Assembly: GCF_002368195.1 (NCBI RefSeq) | Contig: NZ_AP018178.1 | Span: 5,918,145 to 5,982,144 of the forward strand | Origin: Calothrix sp. NIES-2100 | GTDB lineage: Bacteria; Cyanobacteriota; Cyanobacteriia; Cyanobacteriales; Nostocaceae | Direction of reading: 5' to 3' | DNA length: 64,000 bases | In this document: positions 56,526 to 64,000 of the stretch, one piece after another | Numbering within the stretch: the first letter of the stretch is position 1 | Layout of the letters: each line of letters begins with the position of its first letter | Notes under the pieces: model-generated | The model's database searches: none | Told to the model about the DNA's origin: nothing | What the model saw: the letters and a program-made list of their open reading frames with translations, nothing else | Position numbers and translations under genes: made by a program

Positions 56526-57449
56526 TTAAGCAAATTCCGAAATAGCTAGTATTTGTTTTTGCATCGTACTGAGTAGATCTAAGGCTTTTTGATAAGCCAG
56601 CTTCTCTCCCTGATTTCCAAAGAAATTTGATGCTTTTTGTAAGTCGGCGATCGCTCCTTGATAGTAACCTAGTTGATAGCGAGCTACGCCGCGATTAACA
56701 TAAGCCATTCCATGACTGGGATTGAGGCGGATGACTTGGGAAAAATCACGCAATGCACCAAAGTTATCTCCTTTTCTGCCACAAGCACAACCCCGGTTAA
56801 AGTAAGCTCTGTCATCGTCGGCATCAAGATGAATTGCCAGAGTAAAATCAGCCATAGCGCCTTCAAAGTTTTGCAACTCTAACTGGGCTAAACCTCTGTC
56901 ATTGTAGATATCTGCAAGGAGTAAATTTGCTGAGGCGGGAATTTGGCTCAGGGCTAAATTATAATCAGCTATTGCCTCTGAATAATTGCCTGTTGCTGCA
57001 TAGGCGAGAGCAAGATTATAGTAAGCTCGAAATTCATCAGGTTTAAGTGCGATCGCTCGCTGATAATCGGCTATGGCTGCGGGATAATCTTTTTGTCTGT
57101 AGTTTGCTAATCCCCGATGTAGATACGCCTGGGGGTTTTCGGGTGATAAATTGATTGCTAGTGTACAATCTGCGATCGCTTGATGGTATTGTTGTAGTTG
57201 GAGATATGCAACACAGCGATCGCTATAAGCTTGAGCAAAGTCGCTTTGAAGTTCAATTGCCTGATTAAAATCCGCGATCGCTTCTGAATAATTGCTTTGT
57301 ATAATTTTATTTACACCCAACTGCAAAAATTCACTAGCAGTAGTCTGGGAGTTAGCCAACGGTGAAGCATCAGCAGCTTGCGTCCAAAAAGTCAGAGTCA
57401 AAGCTGCGATCGCACTGAGAAATAATCGCCAGAAATAACTCATAAGCAA
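56526..57449 (-). CDS. Secreted TPR-repeat protein
   Basis: 307 residues. A signal peptide (about 1-28, ending AADA) is followed by about seven tetratricopeptide repeats (YSEAIADFNQAIELQ type) to near the C-terminus. No enzymatic domain. Likely a periplasmic or thylakoid-lumen scaffold. It has its own transcription unit between two cytochromes. Confidence 0.82.
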   Translation of the reverse strand: MLMSYFWRLFLSAIAALTLTFWTQAADASPLANSQTTASEFLQLGVNKIIQSNYSEAIADFNQAIELQSDFAQAYSDRCVAYLQLQQYHQAIADCTLAINLSPENPQAYLHRGLANYRQKDYPAAIADYQRAIALKPDEFRAYYNLALAYAATGNYSEAIADYNLALSQIPASANLLLADIYNDRGLAQLELQNFEGAMADFTLAIHLDADDDRAYFNRGCACGRKGDNFGALRDFSQVIRLNPSHGMAYVNRGVARYQLGYYQGAIADLQKASNFFGNQGEKLAYQKALDLLSTMQKQILAISEFA

Positions 57450-57544
57450 GATATTTGACTAAATAATTACGCGCTTTGTAATTAAATCTGACAGGGCAAC
57501 CAATAAATTTTTGTTCATAGTCAGCACTTCAGTATTTTCTTTAG

Positions 57545-57690
57545 CAGCACTAAACCCGGATTTCTCACGAGATTTTTTCTTCTCCGTGTCTTGTGCCGTA
57601 GGGGCGGGTTAAGCCAGATAGTCGTAAATTACGAAAGCATATCTGTGAACCCGCCCCTACTTTTTGTGAGAAATGCGGGTAAAGTGCTGA
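57545..57690. repeat. Nested inverted-repeat element
   Basis: The outer pair ACCCGGATTTCTCAC (57554-57568) and GTGAGAAATGCGGGT (57666-57680) match at 14 of 15 positions. The inner pair GTAGGGGCGGGTT (57598-57610) and AACCCGCCCCTAC (57648-57660) is perfect. The whole would fold into a long cruciform or RNA stem. The inner GGGGCGGGTT words also occur near 53680. It is probably a non-autonomous mobile repeat. Confidence 0.75.
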
Positions 57691-57746
57691 CTACGAAATT
57701 ATCAAAACTCTTGTAGCGAAATACTAGGTTGAGTCAATATCAGCTT

Positions 57747-58082
57747 TTATTTCCAGTCCTTATCAGCTTGGCCGAGAACATAGGCTGCTACATCTTCAAT
57801 TTGATTAGGCTTTAATCGACCACTAAAAGCAGGCATTGCATTTTTACCCTTTGTTACTTGGGCAATAATCGCTTCTGCTGAGTACATGCCAAACTTTTCC
57901 AAAGCGTCCTTTTTCAGAGTTTTATTGGCTTGAACCAAATTCTTGCCCCCTGCATGACAAGAAGCACAATTGGCTGCAAATAATTTGCCACCATTAACCG
58001 CATCTGCTGCTAATGCTGGACTACTGAAGGCAAAAGTGAAGATGGTAATGCCCAACAGTAATACTGAAATAATCTTTCTCAT
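57747..58082 (-). CDS. petJ: Cytochrome c6
   Basis: 111 residues from the ATG at 58082; upstream codons are open for another 38 residues but are not homologous in character. A signal peptide ends ALA at residue 25. The mature part has CASCH (C39, C42, H43) and the axial methionine in AMPAFSG, with IEDVAAYVLGQADKDW at the end. It carries electrons from cytochrome b6f to photosystem I or cytochrome oxidase in the lumen. AGAGAACAAGAG precedes the ATG. Confidence 0.95.
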   Translation of the reverse strand: MRKIISVLLLGITIFTFAFSSPALAADAVNGGKLFAANCASCHAGGKNLVQANKTLKKDALEKFGMYSAEAIIAQVTKGKNAMPAFSGRLKPNQIEDVAAYVLGQADKDWK

Positions 58083-58435
58083 CTCTTGTTCTCTCTGATA
58101 CAAAGACGTAATCGGTGTATATCTTCTATAATTGTCAGTTGAGGCGTTCACCTTCGTCAAAAGACAGGCTGTCAAACTTCGCTCGAATGACCGCATACAC
58201 TAAGGTTTGGGGCTTTTTGCTTAAATAGGATTCATAGCTTGTTAGCACTGTCAAGAAAATGTAACTTTTTGTAAAACCGAACACTTGATTATTAAGAAAT
58301 CTTGAAGACAATCCGGTGGCGGGGATGAGGGGGAAAGGGGGACAAGGTAGTAGGGACAATAAGACTGGGAGACGCGGTGACGCGGAGAAATAAATAATTC
58401 TCAATGCCCAATGCCCAATGCCCAATGCCCACTCG

Positions 58436-58560
58436 CCCTGAGCGTAAAGCCTTCGGCATAGCTTCGCTTAGCGCGAAGCGTCTCGAAGAGAAGCCGTACT
58501 GCGAAGCAGAACCCGTCCCTTGCGCGTCTCCGTCAGGAGAAGGGTAGGGATGCCCAATGC
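58436..58560. repeat. Palindromic dispersed repeat with ATGCCCA tandem heptamers nearby
   Basis: CTTCGGCATAGCTTCGCTTAGCGCGAAGCG-type words form several overlapping stems. Just before, at about 58402-58430, the heptamer ATGCCCA is repeated in tandem. These belong to the same repeat group as 61391-61475 and 44216-44300. The rest of 58083-58571 shows no gene. Confidence 0.6.
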
Positions 58561-58571
58561 CCCATGCCCAT

Positions 58572-59063
58572 TTATCTATTTGCCAATTGTGTCAGCGCCT
58601 CTTCTGTAACACGACAAATTCGCCATTCATCTAAAATAGATGCTCCCATACTGCGGTAGAATTCTTGGGCAGACTCATTCCAATCTAAAACACTCCACTC
58701 TAACCGCCCACAATTACGCTCAACAGCTATTTGAGCTAATTTAGATAACAGAGCCTTACCAATACCTTGACGGCGATATGCAGGTAACACAAATAAATCT
58801 TCTAGATAAATACCGGGCTTTGTCAAAAAAGTGGAATAATTATGAAAAAATAGGGCAAAACCTACAGATTGCCCTCCATACTCGGCTAATATTGCCTCAA
58901 CATATCTGGGAGAGCCAAACAGATGCTCTTTTAAAGCTATAATATTTCCAGTTACTGCATGAGATAGTTTCTCATACTCTGCTAGTTGCTGAATTAAGTC
59001 AAACAACACGCTACAATCGGTTGGTTCAGCAAAACGCAAAATTAAATTTTTATGTGAAGTCAT
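58572..59063 (-). CDS. GNAT-family N-acetyltransferase
   Basis: 163 residues, close to the diamine/spermidine acetyltransferase-like group (FDLIQQLAEYEKL at the start, GIYLEDLFVLPAYRRQGIG in the middle). The acetyl-CoA motif A is RRQGIGKALL. The substrate may be a polyamine or amino acid derivative. It is a single gene on the minus strand. Confidence 0.88.
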   Translation of the reverse strand: MTSHKNLILRFAEPTDCSVLFDLIQQLAEYEKLSHAVTGNIIALKEHLFGSPRYVEAILAEYGGQSVGFALFFHNYSTFLTKPGIYLEDLFVLPAYRRQGIGKALLSKLAQIAVERNCGRLEWSVLDWNESAQEFYRSMGASILDEWRICRVTEEALTQLANR

Positions 59064-59664
59064 TAATCTATTTGGAGAAATGTTGGTTTGTCAGAGAGAA
59101 CTAAAAAAGAAAATGCCTAATGAGTTCTATAGCATTTCCTAATCACATGAAGTACATCATAGCCCCCTCCTCGCTTGCGGGGAGGGGGTTGGGGGTGGGG
59201 TGACTATACCTCACTTGACAGAGAAACGCTATATACGGCTTATTTCAGGTAAATGAAGTAAACAGGTAGGGGCAAAACAATTTTGTGCCATGACTATGAT
59301 CTGTACCTCACTTGCGTTGCAATCGGCTGTATTTTGGGAAAATTTGAATTTTTCTGCGGTTCGCATAAAAAGCGAAGTACGGCGGCTGGACATTTTCTGG
59401 ACATTTTATGCTTGGTAATTACCTAAGAGGATAATTAAAGAAAAAAGCAAAAAGTCTGATATTTTCTAGTCATTAATTTACACTATTTTATAAATTAATT
59501 GAACCATTTTAGGGTAAGAGAGTTGATAAAATTCCTTTTTTGTAGCTAACTCAATAGAACCTTAAATCTTTTATTAGCAGTAAACCGTAGTATCATAATT
59601 GCTGGACTTTAAACCCAGTCAACATTAATTGAGGTGCTGCCTCGATTTAAATTATCATCAAATT
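59064..59664. other. Spacer with GC-rich hairpin
   Basis: About 600 bases. CCCCCTCC (59163-59170) pairs with GGAGGGGG (59181-59188) in a repeat-type hairpin. The right half is AT-rich and probably carries the promoter of the transporter gene. No gene is seen. Confidence 0.5.
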
Positions 59665-60597
59665 ATGCCAACACTCATGCCAACTGAAAATTCATTACGT
59701 GTTAAAGGGATAATACTACTTATTTTTATTAACATAATTGCAGCTACAACTTTTCCTTTAATAAAAGAAATAGTCACCACTCTTTCGCCCAGCACATTGA
59801 TTGCAACACGCTTTGTCATTGCAGCAGGAGTTTTGAGCCTAAACTTACGTAAGCTCAACGGACTTTTATTTCGTGATGGTATAGTCCTAGGGCTTTTGCT
59901 GTTCTTTTTTTTAGGTATCGAAACAATTGCACTTAAGACCATACCAGCAAACCGGGCAGCATTCATTGGCAGTTTGAACGCACTTATTGTACCACTGCTG
60001 GGATGGTTGAGCGGTCAGCAAGTACTGTTGAAAACTTTCCTGGCTGCTGGGCTGGCTGTGAGTGGTATTGGTGTAATGTTTTGGGAAGGGGGAGAACTAG
60101 GAATTGGTGATGTATTGATGTTCTTTGATGCATTTGTTTATGCAGGCTACGTAATTTTTCTAGATAGAGTTGCGCCCCGTCACCCCACTTTAACCCTTAC
60201 CAGTGTTCAACTTTTGTTCATTGCGGCCCTAGGGGTACTCTGGAGTAACACGCAAATCCTTAACCAATTTGAGGAGATTCGCCAGCACTGGGGAGCAATT
60301 ATCTACCTAGGGCTAATGGCGACTGCTGCTGTCATCTGGCTTCAGACATTAGCACAGCGATGGGTTTCGGCTGAGGAAGCTGCTTTACTTTTTACACTTG
60401 AGCCATTGTTTGCGACAATTTTCTCGTTTTGGCTACTGGGAGAGCAGTTAGGAATACGCGGTGTAATCGGCGGAATTCTTGTTTTAGTTGCTCTGCTTGT
60501 CAGTCAAAGTCCTCAGAAGATTGAGCCAGAGGCTGAAGTTGAGGTAGAGATCAGTGAACGCACTGTTATTTCTTTAGTTTCGGGAAATGACAGCTAA
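59665..60597 (+). CDS. EamA/RhaT (DMT superfamily) transporter
   Basis: 310 residues from the ATG at 59665; a TTG at 59629 would add twelve residues without support. About ten membrane segments in two EamA halves (TFPLIKEIVTTLSPSTLIATRF; TLEPLFATIFSFWLLGEQL). Family members export amino acids, metabolites or nucleotides; cargo unknown. Solitary gene. Confidence 0.88.
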   Translation: MPTLMPTENSLRVKGIILLIFINIIAATTFPLIKEIVTTLSPSTLIATRFVIAAGVLSLNLRKLNGLLFRDGIVLGLLLFFFLGIETIALKTIPANRAAFIGSLNALIVPLLGWLSGQQVLLKTFLAAGLAVSGIGVMFWEGGELGIGDVLMFFDAFVYAGYVIFLDRVAPRHPTLTLTSVQLLFIAALGVLWSNTQILNQFEEIRQHWGAIIYLGLMATAAVIWLQTLAQRWVSAEEAALLFTLEPLFATIFSFWLLGEQLGIRGVIGGILVLVALLVSQSPQKIEPEAEVEVEISERTVISLVSGNDS

Positions 60598-60791
60598 TTT
60601 TACTGTGCCGACTTTATAGCAAAGGGCATGTATAAATGCTATTTCTGAGATGTAGCATCAGTCCAAACCAATGATGACAAATCAATATAAACACTCACTT
60701 TACAAAAAAATACCTAGTAAAGTGAAATTTTCCTATGCCTATTTGAAAACTGTGAAATCGCAATAAATTTAAATACGGTGGTGCTTTATCT

Positions 60792-61298
60792 ATGAACAAA
60801 ATAGAGACAATTTCAGCTTCAAAGCTCAATTCTCAGATCACGATTCAGCAAACAGCAAAAGGACGAGGAGTATTTGCTACAAAAAAAATCACCCAAGGGG
60901 AAACCGTCGTGGTGGGTATCCCTATTGAAGAAGTTCCCGAACGTACAATATATTCGTTTCAGATGGATTTTAATTTGTATGTCAATCTAGATGAGCCTGC
61001 TGTCGTCATTAACCATTCTTGTGATCCAAATACTGGAGTAAGAAACAATCAGTTTGGCGGATATGACTTCGTTGCTTTGCGCAATATCGAAGCAGGTGAG
61101 GAAATTACTTGGGACTACGAAACCACAGAATATGAATCAATTGCTGTCCAACGGTGCTTGTGCGGATCTCAATCTTGTCGAGGAAAAACATTAGGATTTA
61201 AATTTAGAGAAAAAATGTTGCGCGATCGCTATGGTGAGTACATTGGAGGTTATCTCAAAACCCAAAGCAAATATGGTTTTAAAGGAAAATTAGGATAA
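60792..61298 (+). CDS. SET-domain protein lysine methyltransferase-like
   Basis: 168 residues, essentially a single SET domain. Motifs: GRGVFATKKI, NHSCDPN, GEEITWDYETTEYE, and a post-SET cluster CLCGSQSCRG with three cysteines. Bacterial SET proteins are often acquired from eukaryotes and may modify proteins other than histones. The target is unknown. It is flanked by unrelated genes. Confidence 0.88.
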   Translation: MNKIETISASKLNSQITIQQTAKGRGVFATKKITQGETVVVGIPIEEVPERTIYSFQMDFNLYVNLDEPAVVINHSCDPNTGVRNNQFGGYDFVALRNIEAGEEITWDYETTEYESIAVQRCLCGSQSCRGKTLGFKFREKMLRDRYGEYIGGYLKTQSKYGFKGKLG

Positions 61299-61390
61299 AA
61301 TATTTGGGAATAATTTACCTAGGGTAGGGTAGAGGCGATCGCACCCACCAAATGGATAAGTAGGTCAACATAATTAAATGTAAGATGTCA

Positions 61391-61475
61391 TTGCGTAAAG
61401 CCTTCTCCTAGCGGAGACGCGCAAGGGACGGTATAGCTTCTCCTGTCGGAGAGGCTGCGCCAACGCGAACGCAAT
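61391..61475. repeat. Palindromic dispersed repeat
   Basis: It contains AAAGCCTTCTCCTAGCGGAGACGCGCAAGG-type words between two TCATTG/CAATGAC ends, and matches words of 58436-58560. It lies between the convergent SET-domain and sigma factor genes. Confidence 0.6.
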
Positions 61476-61591
61476 GACAAAACATATTATATTTATTTAC
61501 GTTAAGCTACTTAACAGCCATACAGCAATCAGATTTTACGGTAATCCCTCAATGAGAAAATACCTCTGATTGCTGATTGACTTTAGGCTAT

Positions 61592-62725
61592 TTAAATCAA
61601 CCACCCTTTCAATCGTTTTGCAATGTGGGGACGCCGCAATTTGCGCATGGCTTTACTTTGAATTTGTCGGACTCGTTCGCGGGATAGATTGAACATATTA
61701 CCGACTTCTTCTAAAGTACAAGGTTCGCTAGTTGTCAACCCATAACGTAAAGAAATTACGTCTTTTTCTCTTGGAGTTAAAACATCTCCCAACACTTCCC
61801 AAATCTCCTGACGCATCATGTGTTCGTTCATTTTTGCTTCTGGAGACAGGTTATCTTCGTCTTCTAGTAAATCCATTAATTCCGTGTCTTCTTCTTTACC
61901 AACACGGTGATTTAAAGACAGCGCTTGTCGCCTGAGTTGCTGCAATTGGCGTAATTGTTGTACATTCATTTCCAAAGCTTCTGCCATTTCTGCTTCGGAA
62001 GGATTGCGAGACAGTTTTTGTTTGAGTTCGCGTTGCGCTTTTTTTAGTTTGTTAAGTTTTTCAACAATATGGATTGGTAAGCGGATAGTACGCGCATCAT
62101 TAGCGATCGCTCTTGTAATTGCTTGTCTAATCCACCAATAAGCGTATGTCGAAAATTTATATCCTTTATCTGGATCGAATTTTTCTGTAGCGCGATTTAA
62201 ACCCATTGCGCCTTCTTGGATTAAATCTAGAAAAGGCACTCCGCGATTGAGATATCGTTTAGCAATCGATACTACTAACCTGAGGTTCGAGCGAATCATT
62301 TTGCGTTTCGCCACGCGACCTTGATATAAGCGACTTTCTAGCTGTTTTTCCGTCATTTCTAGCTCGGCAGCTATTTGGACTTTAGTCGGTTGTTGCCCTA
62401 AGCTAGTGTGTAAAGACTCTTGTATGTTCCTTACTTCTTCTAAAAATCTGACTCTCCGTGCTAATTCCACCTCTTCATCAGGTTTTAGCAAGGGATAACG
62501 CGCCATTTCTTTAAAAAACGCGCCTACAGCATCATCATGCTCGGTTTTATTGTATCCCGAAGGACGGGCTGCTGCCATCTCATCGCCATCACGTTCCTCC
62601 GACTCCAGTGTTTCTGGAATTGAAGAATCGTCATCTGCCACTGCTTCTAAACTATCAAATGATTGTTCTTCATTTTCAGCAGCACTCTCTAGTATTTCCA
62701 GTGTTCCCAATTCAGCAATATTCAT
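61592..62725 (-). CDS. Group 2 sigma-70 factor (RpoD-related)
   Basis: 377 residues. An acidic N-terminal extension (about 1-60) is followed by region 1.2 (DAVGAFFKEMARYPLL), region 2 (GVPFLDLIQEGAMGL, YKFSTYAYWWIRQAI), region 3 and region 4 (TLEEVGNMFNLSRERVRQIQ). It lacks the long region 1.1 of the housekeeping factor, so it is a group 2 sigma factor, perhaps of the SigC/SigE class. Such factors adjust transcription to carbon, nitrogen or stress. The assignment to one letter needs a tree. Confidence 0.92.
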   Translation of the reverse strand: MNIAELGTLEILESAAENEEQSFDSLEAVADDDSSIPETLESEERDGDEMAAARPSGYNKTEHDDAVGAFFKEMARYPLLKPDEEVELARRVRFLEEVRNIQESLHTSLGQQPTKVQIAAELEMTEKQLESRLYQGRVAKRKMIRSNLRLVVSIAKRYLNRGVPFLDLIQEGAMGLNRATEKFDPDKGYKFSTYAYWWIRQAITRAIANDARTIRLPIHIVEKLNKLKKAQRELKQKLSRNPSEAEMAEALEMNVQQLRQLQQLRRQALSLNHRVGKEEDTELMDLLEDEDNLSPEAKMNEHMMRQEIWEVLGDVLTPREKDVISLRYGLTTSEPCTLEEVGNMFNLSRERVRQIQSKAMRKLRRPHIAKRLKGWLI

Positions 62726-63786
62726 AACTTTCCTTTAGGGATTGTTGCTTTGTTTGGTACATAATTCAGTGACAGCTGCTTGCTTGAGGCTTGGTAGTTT
62801 CCCTAAGGGAGAAATGCACACGTCCGGTAGCAAAACAAAAGTTTATGCTAATTTCTCATTAGAAGTTAAAATCAATGTCTAGCTGTCATTCCTTAGTTCC
62901 TGCTAGATAAATCTCATAACAATACTGGCCTATGCACCCACCAAATATCTCTTCAGCTCCCCAACCTCTATATTCCTCATTCTTTTCTTGATTGCTAAAT
63001 ATGTCAAATGCACTCAAACTTTCTCAACCTTAACTCAGATAATATTTGCAGCTAGACATCCCAAAATCTTAAATTTTTATTTAATTTTCCCAAGTTTTTT
63101 AGACTTTATTGCTTGGGATTGATGTCAACTGAAGGCTGAATTATCAAGGATGAAGGATGAAATTACTCCACCCATTAAAGGATGGTTGTTGGAATTGAGG
63201 AAAAAAACTTGATCCTTCGGCTGGCGAGAGGCTCAACAGTTCGGCTTCGCTCACTGTTGATTTTTTCGCCCACACTTGCGCCTTGCTCAGTGACCACGGC
63301 GACTAGTACAAATTCTCACTTCATCTTTCATCCTTCATCCTTTGTTCGGTCAAAAATCGTCAGCTTACTGCTGAGTTTATGAGGTTTGATTAAGTTTCAT
63401 GAATGACACAAAATTAGCAATTTAAAATTCGGAAATAAATTGTTTGTTTGTATAAAAGCATCTCATATACATAAACAATTGAATATCTATCAATAGGGGT
63501 AAAAGCTTATCCTCTAGATAGTAGATATAGCAACTGTTTTGAAGATAGTGGAGGAAATGCTTTTGTTGTGTATGGTGGGTATCCAATATTTAATGCATGT
63601 ATAGTTGAGTTGAATTTGGTGATGTGGATGATATAAGAGGAAACTTATCAAGTATTATGAGGGATAAAAGTATTACGATTTACAGTTTATGCAATCAAGA
63701 GCAAAAAGTTAGAGCCAACAAAAAAAATTTGCTCGTTGACACACCAGACACTAGCACTAGAAAATCTATCTATTAAATCAGCACAT
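62726..63786. other. Long divergent intergenic region
   Basis: About 1060 bases between the sigma factor gene and priA. It is AT-rich on both sides with a repeat in the middle (63151-63345). The long leader of the sigma factor gene is a good place for regulated promoters, but none is defined by sequence alone. No gene is seen; a 66-codon frame at 63182 runs through the repeat and is not credible. Confidence 0.5.
63233..63345 (+). repeat. Dispersed repeat with terminator-like hairpin
   Basis: TCAACAGT (63233-63240) pairs with ACTGTTGA (63253-63260) and six Ts follow, the layout of an intrinsic terminator. The downstream part shares CACACTTGCGCCTTGCTCAG and ATTCTCACTTCATC with 27598-27680. Confidence 0.6.
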
Positions 63787-64000
63787 ATGTATATTGATGG
63801 CGTAAATTTATCCCATTTGGTAGTTCATGAACCGGGAGAGTCATATAAATCACAAACAAATATGAATCGCTGGGTTGAAGTATTGGTAGACTGTCCAGGA
63901 AACTTGGGGCTATTTACCTATCGCTTAAATGCCCAGTTAGAAATTAAACCAGGGGATATTTTAACTGTACCCTTTGGTACGCAACAATTGGGAGGGATTG
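63787..64000 (+). CDS. priA: Primosomal protein N' (PriA), N-terminus only
   Basis: The frame runs from ATG 63787 off the end of the window; 71 codons are visible. NRWVEVLVDCPG and a following TYRLN and GDILTVPFGTQQLGG are characteristic of the 3' DNA-binding domain of PriA. The frame stays open upstream to 63661 but has no better start. PriA restarts stalled replication forks. The rest lies outside. Confidence 0.8.
   Translation, partial: MYIDGVNLSHLVVHEPGESYKSQTNMNRWVEVLVDCPGNLGLFTYRLNAQLEIKPGDILTVPFGTQQLGGI

Noticed and set aside
58083..58196. Longer N-terminus for cytochrome c6
   Set aside because: The extra 38 residues are not signal-like, while the ATG at 58082 begins a perfect signal peptide.
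63182..63382. 66-codon gene upstream of priA
   Set aside because: It runs through a dispersed repeat with a hairpin and has no protein-like features.

Overview
The window looks like a piece of a filamentous, probably heterocyst-forming (Nostoc/Calothrix-like) cyanobacterial chromosome. The evidence is the very frequent HIP1 octamer GCGATCGC, heptameric tandem repeats, many palindromic dispersed repeats, and typical cyanobacterial genes: cytochrome c6, an SLH-OprB porin, a group 2 sigma factor, a CHASE2 cyclase, a TPR-CHAT protein and an icfG-type gene cluster. The genus is inferred; no rRNA or tRNA gene was seen.

Layout. 1-6.1 kb: the end of a CHASE2/class III nucleotide cyclase gene, a decayed CHAT pseudogene carrying two small insertions, and an intact secreted TPR-CHAT protease-like gene. 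6.9-18.4 kb: a cell-surface block of three large calcium-binding RTX-type proteins (a DUF4114 protein, a four-motif multicopper oxidase with FG-GAP and RTX tail, and a cupin/RTX/SnoaL protein) followed by an SLH-OprB porin. 18.5-19.0 kb: a gene-free, strongly structured stretch that resembles an orphan HEARO/IscB-type omega RNA.

19.3-36.5 kb is the most unusual part. The right half (AGE-type epimerase, STAS, GlgX, STAS, GAF-PP2C phosphatase, anti-sigma kinase) has the content and order of the icfG partner-switching cluster of Synechocystis, which links carbon metabolism to a phosphorylation switch. The left half is an expanded set of small-molecule domains: carboxymuconolactone decarboxylase-like (CMD), EthD, VOC, SRPBCC, SnoaL/NTF2 and DJ-1/PfpI. 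They occur both as separate genes and fused into one 1208-residue, seven-unit protein that still holds relic ribosome binding sites and start codons inside it. Two EthD regions share a nearly identical 428-base tract, which suggests gene conversion. An LtrA-type membrane protein gene lies between the halves on the other strand.

36.6-46.5 kb: a PadR regulator with a twin-palindrome operator shared with a divergent DUF4188 gene, a folate/biopterin-type transporter, a convergent carotenoid oxygenase/CYP120-like P450 pair that suggests apocarotenoid or retinoid metabolism, glutamate dehydrogenase, an M50 protease-TPR fusion, and a deletion derivative of an ISAs1-type insertion sequence. 46.7-54.9 kb (mostly minus strand): two unknown genes, an orphan NRPS whose adenylation domain has lost its A9-A10 end, an unknown gene and anmK. 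54.9-64 kb: a Rieske protein, a P460-like cytochrome c, a TPR protein, cytochrome c6, an acetyltransferase, an EamA transporter, a SET-domain protein, a group 2 sigma factor, and the beginning of priA running off the end.
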